DNA from: JAICNG01 sp035249985
GTDB lineage: Bacteria; Gemmatimonadota; Gemmatimonadetes; Gemmatimonadales; Gemmatimonadaceae
Reading direction: 5' to 3'
DNA: 64,000 bases
NCBI GenBank assembly: GCA_035249985.1
Contig: DATFFP010000029.1
Span: 1-64,000, forward strand
The notes beneath the pieces are model-generated. The model was not told where the DNA came from. It saw only the letters and a program-made list of their open reading frames with translations, and did not search any database. Each line of letters begins with the position of its first letter. The first letter of the stretch is position 1. Positions 23,979-32,505 of the stretch are shown piece after piece. Both the position numbers and the translations under genes were made by a program.

Positions 23979-24733
23979 GCGACCGCCCGCACGGGAATGT
24001 GTGCGCGTAGGAGGACATCCTTGAGCTCGCGCACCGTCGTCAGCCCGTCGTGCAGGATCCCGGCGACGAGCACCGCGTCAGCACCACCCTCGAGGACCGC
24101 ATCGCGCACGTGCTCCGCACAGCCCGCACCACCTGACGCAATCACCGGAACCGACACGTCGTCCACCACCGCTCGCGTCAGCGCGAGATCGTAGCCCCGC
24201 CGCGCGCCGTCTCGATCGATGCTCGTGAGAAGAATCTCCCCCGCCCCACGGGCGACGCACTCCCGCGCCCACTCGATCGCATCGCGCTCGGTGCGGACGC
24301 TGCCGCCGTGCGTCCAGACCCGCCACCGTGCACCGTCCCGTCGCGCATCGATGCTCGCCACGACGCACTGCGAGCCGAAACGCTCGGCACATTCGGTGAT
24401 CAACGCCGGTCGTGCGAGCGCCGCCGTGTTGATGCTCACCTTGTCCGCGCCGGCGCGAAGCACCTGTGCCACGTCATCGGCGCTTCGCACACCTCCGCCC
24501 ACCGTCAACGGCACGAACAGCACGTCGGCGGCGCGACGCACCGTCTCGAGAAGGGTCGTTCGACCCTCGACGCTCGCCGAAATGTCCAGAAAGACCACTT
24601 CGTCTGCCCCCTCGACCTCATAGCGCGCGGCCAACTCTACCGGATCACCGACGTCACGCAAACCTTTGAACTGAACGCCCTTCACGACGCGTCCATCGCG
24701 CATGTCCAGGCAGACGATGAGTCGGGTGAGCAT
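23975..24733 (-). CDS. hisF: Imidazole glycerol phosphate synthase, cyclase subunit
   Basis: A 252-residue (beta/alpha)8 barrel: LTRLIVCLDMRDGRVVKGVQF (catalytic Asp), VFLDISASVEG, VGGGVRSADDV, DKVSINTAAL, VASIDARRDG, LLTSIDRDGARRGYDL, VIASGGAGCAEHV. With HisH it converts PRFAR and glutamine-derived ammonia into imidazole glycerol phosphate and AICAR. Start ATG 24733 shares one base with the hisB stop (TGATG); the stop overlaps hisN by 4 nt. Open frames further upstream are antisense to hisB and rejected. Confidence 0.96.
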   Translation of the reverse strand: MLTRLIVCLDMRDGRVVKGVQFKGLRDVGDPVELAARYEVEGADEVVFLDISASVEGRTTLLETVRRAADVLFVPLTVGGGVRSADDVAQVLRAGADKVSINTAALARPALITECAERFGSQCVVASIDARRDGARWRVWTHGGSVRTERDAIEWARECVARGAGEILLTSIDRDGARRGYDLALTRAVVDDVSVPVIASGGAGCAEHVRDAVLEGGADAVLVAGILHDGLTTVRELKDVLLRAHIPVRAVA

Positions 24734-25290
24734 CACGACTCCGGCGTCTGCATGAGCTGATCCTTCCACGAAACCTCTCCCTTCGTGCTCATGCCACCCG
24801 CGTTCACGACGAGCGCGTCGCGCAAGGCGAGACCGAGTGCCTTGAAGGCGGCCTCGATCACATGATGCCGGTCGCGGCCGCGCAGCACGCGCAGGTGCAC
24901 CGTCGCTCGCGCGTGGTCGGCGAAGGAGCGCATCCAGTGATCGTAGAGCGTGCTCGGCAACGGTCCGCGATAAAACGGCCGACCACCGATGTCGATGCAC
25001 GCGTGCACCAGCGCGTCGTCCATGGGAATCGTTCTGTCACCATACCGCGCAATGCGCGCGGGCCGGAATTGCTCGAGCGCGGCGCCGAGAGCGATGGCCG
25101 TATCCTCGATGAGATGATGGGGAAGATCTCCCCGCGCACTGACCGACAGCTCCAGCCCCGCGTAACGCGCGAGCGTGGCGAGCATGTGATCGAGAAACCG
25201 CACGCTCGTATCGATCGTACCTTCGCCCGGCCCCGGCTTGATCTCGACGCGCACGCGCGTTTCCCGCGTCTCCCTCGTAATCACGGTCAT
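24733..25290 (-). CDS. hisB: Imidazoleglycerol-phosphate dehydratase
   Basis: A 185-residue single-domain enzyme with the manganese-binding histidine clusters: TSVRFLDHMLATLARYAG, GDLPHHLIEDTAIALG, FADHARATVHLRVLRGRDRHHVIEAAFKALG. It dehydrates imidazole glycerol phosphate to imidazole acetol phosphate. It lacks the N-terminal histidinol phosphatase of enterobacterial HisB, consistent with a separate hisN in the operon. Overlaps hisA by 4 nt. Confidence 0.96.
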   Translation of the reverse strand: MTVITRETRETRVRVEIKPGPGEGTIDTSVRFLDHMLATLARYAGLELSVSARGDLPHHLIEDTAIALGAALEQFRPARIARYGDRTIPMDDALVHACIDIGGRPFYRGPLPSTLYDHWMRSFADHARATVHLRVLRGRDRHHVIEAAFKALGLALRDALVVNAGGMSTKGEVSWKDQLMQTPES

Positions 25291-26012
25291 TCGACGAACT
25301 CCTCCGCGAACTCCTCGGCGATGAGCCGGGCGTCGAGTACGCCCGTATAAAGCGCCATGCCGACAATGGCGCCAGCAAGCCCGCGATCCTCGAGCGCACG
25401 CAGATCAGCGTACGTCGTGATGCCACCCGAGGCGTATACGGGGTGCTCACTGGCTTCCGCCACATCTTCCATGAGAAAAAGGTCGGTCCCCGCGAGCTGC
25501 CCCTCGCGATGCACCGCCGTCACCATGATGGCGGCGAGCGGGAGGGCATTCAGCTCCTCGACGACGTCGATCACGTTGCGGGCGAGAGTGCGCTCCCAGC
25601 CGCGCGTGACGACCCGGCGATCGCGCACATCGGCGGCGACGACGAGCTCACCGGGAAAGAGCGACGACATCGCGTCGATCCAGCCCGGCTCCTCGATGGC
25701 GCGCGTCCCCACGACGACGCGATCGGCGCCCTGGGTGAGCAGGCGCTCGATGTCGTCTCCACTCCGCACACCGCCTCCGACCTGAATGCTCGCCTCACGA
25801 TCGCGCAGCAGCTCGGCGACCAGATCTTCGTTCGATCCGCGCCCCGTTGCCGCGTCGAGATCGACGAGGTGAAGCCGCGAGAAGCCGATTCGCGCCCAGC
25901 CGCGTGCGACCCCGATCGGATCATCGAAGCGGAGCCGCTCGTGGTCATACGAGCCTCCCACCAGCTGGACGCAGGCGCCACCGCGCAGATCCACCGCCGG
26001 AATCGCGATCAC
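25287..26012 (-). CDS. hisA: ProFAR isomerase
   Basis: A 241-residue (beta/alpha)8 barrel related to HisF: MIAIPAVDLRGGACVQLVGG (first catalytic Asp), LHLVDLDAATG, QVGGGVRSGDDIERLL, DRVVVGTRAIEEP, VVAADVRDRRVVTRGWE, VYASGGITTYADLRAL. Isomerises the phosphoribosyl-formimino intermediate ahead of the HisF/HisH step. Four-base overlaps with hisH and hisB. The C-terminus ends in IAEEFAEEFVE, a local duplication of EEF. Confidence 0.96.
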   Translation of the reverse strand: MIAIPAVDLRGGACVQLVGGSYDHERLRFDDPIGVARGWARIGFSRLHLVDLDAATGRGSNEDLVAELLRDREASIQVGGGVRSGDDIERLLTQGADRVVVGTRAIEEPGWIDAMSSLFPGELVVAADVRDRRVVTRGWERTLARNVIDVVEELNALPLAAIMVTAVHREGQLAGTDLFLMEDVAEASEHPVYASGGITTYADLRALEDRGLAGAIVGMALYTGVLDARLIAEEFAEEFVE

Positions 26013-26605
26013 GCTCGAGTCTCCCGAACCAACGCCCGCAGAAACGCCACTCCGGCCCGCGAGCTCTTCTCCGGATGAAACTGCACGCCAACGGCGCTTC
26101 CCTCGCGCACCATCGCCGGAAAGCGGTCATGCTCGTGCACGCTCCAGGCGCGCACGACGTCGGGCCGCGTGGGCCGGCATGCGAATCCGTTCGCATAGTA
26201 GGCGACGTCCAGCGGCGCGCGCGTGAAGGCCGGGTCGTTCGACTCGTCGATCATCGCCCAGCCGATGTGGGGGACACGCCGGGCGCGGACGCGCGTGACG
26301 CGTCCGTCGATCACGCCCAGACCGGCGCCATGGCCTTCGTCGCTCTCACTGAAGAGCAGCTGCATGCCGAGACAAATGCCAACGCACGGGAGTCCTCCCT
26401 GGATCGCGTCGCGAATCGCCGCCCGCGCGGGCGCCAGTCGTGAGGCGGCATGGCCGAAGGCGCCGACGCCGGGAAGAACGAGAACATCGGTATCCAGCGC
26501 TCCGATCGGATCGGCCTCGACCCGCACTGCCGAGGTGCCATCGTCGAGCGCCTTGGCAAGAGAGTGCAGGTTTCCCGCACCGTAGTCCAGAATGGTCACG
26601 TGCAT
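26009..26605 (-). CDS. hisH: Imidazole glycerol phosphate synthase, glutaminase subunit
   Basis: A 198-residue class I glutamine amidotransferase: MHVTILDYGAGNLHSL, LPGVGAFGHA, GLPCVGICLGMQLLF (nucleophile Cys), VPHIGWAMID, VQFHPEKSSRAG (catalytic His and Glu). Supplies ammonia to HisF. The start overlaps the end of hisC by 10 nt, the largest overlap in the operon. Confidence 0.96.
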   Translation of the reverse strand: MHVTILDYGAGNLHSLAKALDDGTSAVRVEADPIGALDTDVLVLPGVGAFGHAASRLAPARAAIRDAIQGGLPCVGICLGMQLLFSESDEGHGAGLGVIDGRVTRVRARRVPHIGWAMIDESNDPAFTRAPLDVAYYANGFACRPTRPDVVRAWSVHEHDRFPAMVREGSAVGVQFHPEKSSRAGVAFLRALVRETRA

Positions 26606-27651
26606 CGAAGCACGTCCTCGAGCGCGACGAGCGCCTGGTCCATCGTCGGCGCTGGACCGGCGGTGATGCGCAGTGCATCGCCGACGAGCGGCAACCCCTG
26701 AAAGGCTCTCACGGCAACGCCGCGCGCGCGCATGCAGGTCGCGACCACCGGCGCGTTCGCGACTGGAACAAGCACGAAGTTCGCTCGAGACGGCAGCGGC
26801 GTGAGGCCCAGCGCACGCAATGACTCTGCAAGGCGCTCCCGGCTCTCACGGGCGTCCACCACCCGGTCGGCGATCCATCCTTGATCGTGCTCGAGCGCCG
26901 CGACCGCGGCGCGCTCCGCCACCGTGCTCACCTTGTAGGGCCCGCGCGACTTCTCCACTTCGGCCACCAGCGCCGGCGCGCCGACGGCGTATCCCACACG
27001 CAGTCCCGCCAGGCCGAATGCCTTCGACAGGGTGCGGACGACGAGCACGCGGTCATTTGCCATCGCGAGATCGAGACAGCTGGTCCCGGCAAACTCCGCA
27101 TAGGCCTCGTCGAGGATGACGACACCGGACGCGCGAGCGATGAGTCGTTCGATCGCGCCTCGTGAGGCGATCGTTCCCGTGGGATTGTTCGGCGAGCACA
27201 CGTAGATGACGCGCCCGCCCGTGCCGGCCAGGGCATCCGAATCGATGTCCCATGCCGCCGTCATCGGCACCGCCACCGGTTCGACGCCGTTCAGGCGGGC
27301 GAAGATCGGGATCATCGCGAAGGTCGGGGCGCAGAACGCGATTCGGTCGCCCGGCTCGGCGAATGCGCGGATCGCCGAGTCGAGGATGTCGTCGGAGCCG
27401 CAGCCGGTGGCGATGCACGAGGCGCCCACGCCCGCGTACCGGGCCAGCGCGTCCTTCAGCTCCGATGCATAGGCCGACGGGTAGCGTGCGAAGCCGCCAT
27501 CGGCCAGCTCGCTCAGCGCGCGCCGCGCCGCTGGAGGCGAGCCCCACAGGTTGGTGTTGTCGCTCAAATCGAGGGCACAGGGGTCGGACTCGACCGTGTA
27601 GAGCGAGACCTCGCGGTATGCCGCGCGCGCAAGCTCGAGCGATGTCGTCAT
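26596..27651 (-). CDS. hisC: Histidinol-phosphate aminotransferase
   Basis: A 351-residue PLP-dependent class I/II aminotransferase: LDLSDNTNLWGSPPAARRAL, RYPSAYASELKDALARY, TGCGSDDILDSAI, CAPTFAMIPIF, VYVCSPNNPTG-like IYVCSPNNPTGTI, VILDEAYAEF, RTLSKAFGLAGLRVGYA (PLP lysine) and FVLVPV near the C-terminus. Start ATG 27651 overlaps the hisD stop (ATGA). Position after hisD and before hisH matches the conserved order of many bacterial his operons. Confidence 0.95.
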   Translation of the reverse strand: MTTSLELARAAYREVSLYTVESDPCALDLSDNTNLWGSPPAARRALSELADGGFARYPSAYASELKDALARYAGVGASCIATGCGSDDILDSAIRAFAEPGDRIAFCAPTFAMIPIFARLNGVEPVAVPMTAAWDIDSDALAGTGGRVIYVCSPNNPTGTIASRGAIERLIARASGVVILDEAYAEFAGTSCLDLAMANDRVLVVRTLSKAFGLAGLRVGYAVGAPALVAEVEKSRGPYKVSTVAERAAVAALEHDQGWIADRVVDARESRERLAESLRALGLTPLPSRANFVLVPVANAPVVATCMRARGVAVRAFQGLPLVGDALRITAGPAPTMDQALVALEDVLRCT

Positions 27652-28985
27652 CGCATCGCCTCGGCGTTCGCTGGGGTGGCCCACATTCGGGCCGCGTCCG
27701 CGTGAGCGGTGAGCCGTTCCGATTCGGCGAATCGTGCGACGTCATCGGCGAGCCGCGCGGCGGCGGCGGGCGTCACGCGCTGGTATGACGTCCAGCGCAC
27801 GAAGTCCAGTGTCGAAAGCCCCGAGTAGCAGCGGGCAAGCCCGCCCGTGGGCAGCACGTGATTGGCGCCGGTCATGTAGTCACCGAAGGTCACGGACGAC
27901 GAGGCGCCGACGAAGATGGTCCCGGCGTTGCGAACGCGGCGCGCGAGCGCGTCGGCATCGCGCACCGCGAGAAGCAGATGCTCCGGCGCATATCGCTCGG
28001 CGAACGCAAGCGCCTCGTCCGCTGTCGGTGCCGTGAGAAGTGCGCCGCGCGTCGCCAGCGCCGACGCGATGATCATCGCCCGCGCTTGATCGACCAGCCG
28101 TGAGCGCACCGTGCCCTCGACGACGTCTGGTGCGGCACCATCGATCATGATGCAGACCACGCACGCGTCGGTGTCGTGCTCCGCCTGAGCGAGCATCTCG
28201 CGCGCAACGAGCTCTGGATCGGCACTCGTATCCGCAATGATCAGCAGCTCGCTCGGCCCCGCCGGAGAATCGGTGGCGACGGTGTTTCTGATCTGGAGCT
28301 TCGCTTCGGCGACGTAGGCGTTCCCGGGCCCGACGATGCGGTCGACGCGCGCGATACTCTCGGTTCCGTAAGCCATCGCGCCGATCGCGCCGGCGCCGCC
28401 GAGCGCGAACACGCGGTCCACGCCGGCAAGCGCCGCAGCGGCCAGGACGATCTCCGACGGGAGACCAGTGCCCCGCGACGGCGGCGAACAGAGCGTAATC
28501 TCGCGCACGCCCGCGACGCGTGCGGGAATCGCGCCCATGAGGACGGAGCTGGGATACGTCGCCCGCCCGCCCGGCGCGTAAACGCCAACACGCGCCAGCG
28601 GATCGGGACGCCGGCCGATGATGATCCCGGGCTCAGGCTCGACCTCCATCTCGACGACCGGGATGGCGCGGTGAACGCGCGTGATGTTTTCGGCTGCGCG
28701 CCGCAACACCCGGCGAAGCTCCGGGTCGAGCGCCGCGAGTGCGCGGATGCATCGCTCGCGAGGCACCTCGAGCTCGTCGAGGTCGACCCCGTCGAGCTCG
28801 CGAGCCAGCGCTCGCAGGGCAGCGTCGCGTTCTTCCCAGACGCGTGCGAGAATCGTCGAGACGCGGTCACGGACCAGGGGATCGGTGGTGAATCCGCGGT
28901 CGAGCAGAATCCTCGCCTCGCGTGTGTCGAGATCCGCAACCGCGCCGCGCACCGCGAACAGCGGCTTCCGCGTGGGCGTCTTCAT
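27648..28985 (-). CDS. hisD: Histidinol dehydrogenase
   Basis: A 445-residue zinc enzyme that oxidises histidinol to histidine in two NAD-dependent steps. Motifs: PLARVGVYAPGGRATYPSSVLMGAIPARVAG, ALGGAGAIGAMAYGT, VDRIVGPGNAYVAEAK, DSPAGPSELLIIAD, AQAEHDTDA (metal and catalytic residues), YAPEHLLL, GASSSVTFGDYMTGANHVLPT. Start ATG 28985 overlaps hisG by ATGA. A much longer in-frame extension exists antisense-wise over hisG, but it has no biological support. Confidence 0.96.
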   Translation of the reverse strand: MKTPTRKPLFAVRGAVADLDTREARILLDRGFTTDPLVRDRVSTILARVWEERDAALRALARELDGVDLDELEVPRERCIRALAALDPELRRVLRRAAENITRVHRAIPVVEMEVEPEPGIIIGRRPDPLARVGVYAPGGRATYPSSVLMGAIPARVAGVREITLCSPPSRGTGLPSEIVLAAAALAGVDRVFALGGAGAIGAMAYGTESIARVDRIVGPGNAYVAEAKLQIRNTVATDSPAGPSELLIIADTSADPELVAREMLAQAEHDTDACVVCIMIDGAAPDVVEGTVRSRLVDQARAMIIASALATRGALLTAPTADEALAFAERYAPEHLLLAVRDADALARRVRNAGTIFVGASSSVTFGDYMTGANHVLPTGGLARCYSGLSTLDFVRWTSYQRVTPAAAARLADDVARFAESERLTAHADAARMWATPANAEAMR

Positions 28986-29878
28986 GGCATCACCCGCTCG
29001 ATGCGCGTGACCAGAATGCCCTGCCCGCCCAGCGCCTTGAGGTCGGCGATGGTGCGATAGATCGCGTCCTGCGCCACGACGGCGTGTACGGCGACGAAAT
29101 CGCCCCCGTTCAGGATGTCGATCACTGTCGGCCCGTTGAGGCCCGGCAGCACGCGGCGCACCTGATCGAGCGCCGCGCGCGGCATGTTCGCCATGACGTA
29201 TCGCTTGCCCCGCGCGCGAAGCACCGATTCGAGGGCGGTTACGAGCTCCTCGATCGCCCGCCGACGCGGCGACTCCACGACGTTCGGCGCCGTGATCAAC
29301 CGGGCCGTGGACTCGAGGATGGTCGCGATCTCGCGAAGCTGGTTCACGCGAAGGGTTGAGCCGGTGGAGACGAGATCGGTGACGATGTCGGCGATCCCGA
29401 GGTGCGGCGCGATCTCGGCGGCGCCACTCACCGGCACGATCGTGATCGGAAGGCATGCGTCGGCGAAGTACCGCTCGGTAATGCGCGGAAAGGCCGTTGC
29501 GACGCGTGGGCCGCCATTCCCGTTGCCGACGATATCGTCGAGCGTGGTGATTCCGCTCTCCTCGCGCGCGGCGACGACGAGCCGGCAGCGGCCGCATTCG
29601 AGGTCGAGCACCGACTCGAGGTCGCGCTCCGACTCCCGCACGAGATCCCACCCCGTGACGCCGACATCCGCCGCGCCATCGGCGACGAACTCGGGGATGT
29701 CCTGCGCCCGGACGAAGATCGCCTCGAAGTCGCCGCCGAGGGACGCGACGAGCGCCCGCTCGCCGGCGGCGCGAAGCTCGAGCCCCGCATCGGAGAAGAG
29801 TGCGCGCACGTCATCGGTGAGGCGTCCCTTGTTGGGGAGCGCGATGCGCAGTCGCGAAGTCGTCCGTCGTTCGAGCAT
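28982..29878 (-). CDS. hisG: ATP phosphoribosyltransferase, long form
   Basis: A 298-residue first enzyme of histidine synthesis: RLRIALPNKGRLTDDVRALF, VGVTGWDLVRE, VATAFPRITERYF, PVSGAAEIAPHLGIADIVTDLVSTGSTLR (the PRPP-binding region) and a C-terminal ACT-like regulatory domain of about 75 residues (KRYVMANMPRAALDQVRRVLPGLNGPTVI). The regulatory domain marks the long form, which is feedback-inhibited by histidine. First structural gene of the operon; its ATG at 29878 lies just past an intrinsic terminator, which is the attenuator. Confidence 0.96.
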   Translation of the reverse strand: MLERRTTSRLRIALPNKGRLTDDVRALFSDAGLELRAAGERALVASLGGDFEAIFVRAQDIPEFVADGAADVGVTGWDLVRESERDLESVLDLECGRCRLVVAAREESGITTLDDIVGNGNGGPRVATAFPRITERYFADACLPITIVPVSGAAEIAPHLGIADIVTDLVSTGSTLRVNQLREIATILESTARLITAPNVVESPRRRAIEELVTALESVLRARGKRYVMANMPRAALDQVRRVLPGLNGPTVIDILNGGDFVAVHAVVAQDAIYRTIADLKALGGQGILVTRIERVMP

Positions 29879-29889
29879 TGGGTTGACCG

Positions 29890-29924
29890 AAAAAGAAAAC
29901 GGCCCGTCCGGGAGGGACGGGCCG
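29890..29924 (-). terminator. his attenuator terminator
   Basis: Read on the minus strand: cggcccgtcc, loop ctccc, ggacgggccg, then TTTTCTTTTT. The 10-bp GC stem (arms 29915-29924 and 29900-29909) plus U-tract is a strong intrinsic terminator, 12 nt before hisG and after the His-rich leader peptide. The leader segment gacggg (in cccgacgggtcgg) can pair with the cccgtc of the left terminator arm, giving the alternative fold needed for attenuation. Confidence 0.88.
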
Positions 29925-29957
29925 CAGCGTACGGTGCGCTCAGGAGCCGTTACACGG

Positions 29958-30038
29958 TCATCCGCATGCGCGCGCGTCGCCCCGACCCGTCGGGCCGTGG
30001 AGGTGGTGCGCGCGATGATGGCGAATGGTCGTGCTCAT
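29958..30038 (-). CDS. hisL: His-rich leader peptide of the his operon
   Basis: A 26-codon frame from ATG 30038 to TGA 29958: MSTTIRHHRAHHLHGPTGRG then DARACG. Five of eight residues at positions 7-14 are His (HHRAHHLH). It is followed at 34 nt by an intrinsic terminator and then hisG. This is the classical design in which ribosome stalling at His codons when charged tRNA-His is scarce allows an antiterminator to form. It begins 7 nt after the predicted -10, so the message is probably leaderless or nearly so. Function by analogy with enteric hisL. Confidence 0.85.
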   Translation of the reverse strand: MSTTIRHHRAHHLHGPTGRGDARACG

Positions 30039-30045
30039 GGATCTC

Positions 30046-30074
30046 AAGCTAGGAGAAAGGGTGCGGGTCGTCAA
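30046..30074 (-). promoter_or_regulatory. his operon promoter
   Basis: On the minus strand, TTGACG (30074-30069), a 17-nt spacer and TAGCTT (30051-30046). The -35 matches five of six consensus bases and the -10 is weaker. The predicted start falls at about 30038-30040, at the ATG of the leader peptide. Confidence 0.5.
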
Positions 30075-30087
30075 CTAGCGAACCTTC

Positions 30088-30597
30088 CTACCGAATAGTC
30101 AGCGTATACGCGCCTGTCTCCTCGTCGTCGAATCCTGAGATGACCACCACGTAATCGACGTTCGGCTGCAGCCTCACCGTAATGAGGGCATTGAGATTGG
30201 TCGGCGGCGAGCGATCGTCGTCCTCCGCGATCACGGTGGCATCCAGATCCGTTGCGGTGACGGCGTCGACCCGTCCGACGGCGAGATAGTTGTCGAAGTT
30301 GGAGTTTGCGTCGAAGGTGACGTCACGGGCACTGGCGACGCGGATGCGCCAGATCTCGTAAAACCCTTCGCCCCCCGGGAAGATGTCGGCGAAGTCGCAG
30401 TCGGTGTCCGAGATGCTCTCGGACTTCGCGTCGCCTACGGCGGCCGTGCCGCGCACGCAGAAGCCGGTGTTGACGGCCGCCGCCCAATCCGGAAACGTGA
30501 CATTGCCTGGGCCGATCGGGTCGTCATCATCACACCCGAGCGTGAGCGTAAGGATGGCGACGAGTGCGAGCCTGGTGAGCATGCTGGTGCTGGGCAT
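30088..30597 (-). CDS. Secreted lipoprotein with pre-peptidase-like beta domain
   Basis: A 169-residue lipoprotein: signal LTRLALVAILTLTLGC, then DDDDPIGPG, then a beta-rich domain (FDANSNFDNYLAVGRVDAVTATDLDATVIAEDDD...TVRLQPNVDYVVVISGFDDEETGAYTLTI). The C-terminal pattern resembles bacterial pre-peptidase C-terminal (PPC) domains, which are calcium-binding or surface-binding beta-sandwiches; the likeness is by eye. Start ATG 30597 has AGGAGG 5 nt upstream. It ends just beyond the his promoter and is otherwise unlinked. Confidence 0.65.
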   Translation of the reverse strand: MPSTSMLTRLALVAILTLTLGCDDDDPIGPGNVTFPDWAAAVNTGFCVRGTAAVGDAKSESISDTDCDFADIFPGGEGFYEIWRIRVASARDVTFDANSNFDNYLAVGRVDAVTATDLDATVIAEDDDRSPPTNLNALITVRLQPNVDYVVVISGFDDEETGAYTLTIR

Positions 30598-30726
30598 GAG
30601 ACCTCCTGAAATCGCCCGTGTCGGCAAGCGCACGAACCACACCAGAGCTCGTACTGAGCCACGAACGTTCGCGAGCCCGGGCGATCGAGGGGCTCATGCC
30701 CTAACGAGCTTCCACTGTGTCGGCCA

Positions 30727-31689
30727 TCACTTTGGCTGCTTCGCCTGGTCGGCCCAGGAGGGTGCATTGCTCTGACCGTTGAGGAAGGGCAAAGCCGTCG
30801 CCGCCAGCAGCGGCGACATGAACACCTCGTAGTGTGTGAGGTCGGGGAGAATCGCCAGACGGTTCTTCGACATGTGCTCGCGCATCCACCCCGCATCGCG
30901 AAGCCCGCCGCCGAGAAGCTGATAGAAGCGAACGATGTGGTCGGGGCGGATCATGTCAGCGTCGCCGTAGATGAGCATCACCGGCATCTGGAGCTTCTTC
31001 ACGTCTTCTGACCAGTCATAGGGCTTCCGCATCAGCTCACCCATTCGGTCGAGCAGTCTGGGGAAATCCTGCGGCCTCGGCGCGACGGCGGCGTACGAGA
31101 TGTACATCGGCGTCTGCTTCATCTGCTCCGCCATCGCAGCGCCGACCGCTGCCTGCTGCGGAAGCATCTCGGGATGGAAACCGTCCTGCGCGTACGGAGC
31201 CGACGCGACCGCCAGTCGACGCACGAGAGTGGGATGCTGGACCGCGAGCCGAAACGCGGCTCCCCCACCGAACGAGTAGCCAAGCACGTCGACCTTCTCG
31301 TATCCGAGCTGCTGGAGCACGATCGCCAGGTCGTTACCGATGTCGATGAGGTCGATGGGCCGCTCACCGAGCGCGGTTCTCCCGTGTCCGTGCAGATCGA
31401 CGGCGATGACCTGCCTTTCCCTGGCGAACGTCGGGAGGACGGGCCGGAACATGTCGATCGAGCCGAGTCCACCGTGCAGGAGCAGAAGCGGTTCGCCGCG
31501 GCCGTGGATCTCGTAGTAGTAGCTCACGCCATTCGCGAGGACGTGGCCCTTCCTCGAGGGTGTGGCCTTCGCCGCGGGATTGGTGCGCGCGTCGGTCTTC
31601 GCGCCCTGCGCATGGCCGATCGACGGCGCCATCAGCATCGCCACGCTCGATAGGATGAGGCCAAGCGGCCTGATTCGAATGCTGGACAT
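30727..31689 (-). CDS. Exported alpha/beta hydrolase
   Basis: A 320-residue hydrolase with a signal peptide (LGLILSSVAMLMAPSIGHAQ). Fold motifs: PLLLLHGGLGSIDMF (oxyanion HG), VIAVDLHGHGRTALG, VDVLGYSFGGGAAFRLA (nucleophile Ser in GYSFGG), LIYGDADMIRP (acid) and DLTHYEVF (catalytic His). The triad is complete, so it is an active esterase or hydrolase; substrate unknown. Start ATG 31689 has GGAG 7 nt upstream. The VOC gene lies 19 nt upstream on the same strand. Confidence 0.85.
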   Translation of the reverse strand: MSSIRIRPLGLILSSVAMLMAPSIGHAQGAKTDARTNPAAKATPSRKGHVLANGVSYYYEIHGRGEPLLLLHGGLGSIDMFRPVLPTFARERQVIAVDLHGHGRTALGERPIDLIDIGNDLAIVLQQLGYEKVDVLGYSFGGGAAFRLAVQHPTLVRRLAVASAPYAQDGFHPEMLPQQAAVGAAMAEQMKQTPMYISYAAVAPRPQDFPRLLDRMGELMRKPYDWSEDVKKLQMPVMLIYGDADMIRPDHIVRFYQLLGGGLRDAGWMREHMSKNRLAILPDLTHYEVFMSPLLAATALPFLNGQSNAPSWADQAKQPK

Positions 31690-31708
31690 TGTAGGTCTCC
31701 GTGTGTGC

Positions 31709-32170
31709 TCAGCTCTGGATTGCGCTGGGATCCATCCAGAACACTTCCCAATGGTGGCCGTCGAGGTCGTAGAAGCTCCACGCATACATGAATCCGTGAT
31801 CCTGGGGGTCGGCCGCCCGTGCTCCTCCAGCACCGACCGCCTTCCCGACCAGTGTGTCGACCTCCTCTCGGCTGTTGACGCTGATCGCGAAGAGCGCGCT
31901 CGTTTCCTTTCGCGCGTCGCCGACTGGCCGCTTGCTGAAATCACTGAATCGCTCGGGCGTGATCAGCATGAAGTACGCGTCCTCCCCGACCAGCATGCAG
32001 GTCGCGGTGGCGTCGGTGAACTGCGTGTTGAAGGTGAAGCCGAGCGTCTCGAAGAAATGAATCGATCGCTGGAGATCGCGAACGGGAATGTTGACGAACA
32101 GCTTGCGTGGGGTGGCCGCCTTCGTGCCGGCGTTCCGGATCGTGGGGGTGGCGGTCTCTGTCGTGCTCAT
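31709..32170 (-). CDS. VOC (glyoxalase/bleomycin-resistance fold) protein
   Basis: A 153-residue protein with two beta-alpha-beta-beta-beta modules: KLFVNIPVRDLQRSIHFFETLGF, TCMLVGEDAYFMLITPERF, and HGFMYAWSFYDLDGHHWEVFWMDP. The C-terminal DLDGHxWEVFWMDP motif is typical of the group called glyoxalase-like or extradiol-dioxygenase-like VOC proteins in the PhnB/YaeR neighbourhood. Function cannot be assigned. Start ATG 32170 has GAGGAG upstream. Shares strand and spacing (19 nt) with the hydrolase gene, so likely one operon. Confidence 0.85.
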   Translation of the reverse strand: MSTTETATPTIRNAGTKAATPRKLFVNIPVRDLQRSIHFFETLGFTFNTQFTDATATCMLVGEDAYFMLITPERFSDFSKRPVGDARKETSALFAISVNSREEVDTLVGKAVGAGGARAADPQDHGFMYAWSFYDLDGHHWEVFWMDPSAIQS

Positions 32171-32505
32171 CAGCGATCTCCTCGTGAGTGAACCGTGTGA
32201 TCGGTGTTTCGTTCCTTCTCCTGCCTTAACGTCGAACGAGATCAGGCGAAATCGACATCGCTCTAACGCCTTGGTAACGCACACGTTACTCGAGGCACGC
32301 GGCGCGTCGTCGGGACGGCGGGCCGGAATGGTGGGCCCCGAGGTGGCTCCCGGGGCGACGACTGGCGCCCCTTTACAAAGCGCTGCACTATCCCGAACCG
32401 CGGGCGGCGTCACATAGGGCCGCTGCAGACGGGATGCGCTGGGCGACGTCGCCCTCGACCCGACCTTCGCGGATACATCGCGTGATTCGACGTTTCGGAG
32501 GTGCC
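32171..32505. promoter_or_regulatory. Divergent intergenic region with a 6-bp inverted repeat
   Basis: This 335-base gap separates the VOC/hydrolase operon (minus) from the histidine-kinase operon (plus). It holds the perfect inverted repeat GTAACG-CACA-CGTTAC at 32274-32289, which would suit a dimeric regulator controlling one or both divergent promoters. No convincing RNA or gene was found in the rest. Confidence 0.4.

Noticed and set aside
28176..29060. Plus-strand frame opposite hisD and hisG
   Set aside because: Both strands are open, but only the minus strand gives complete histidine enzymes in operon order.
28986..29651. Upstream extension of the hisD frame
   Set aside because: It runs over hisG in another frame, is Arg-rich and has no homology-like motifs; ATG 28985 with the ATGA overlap is the real start.
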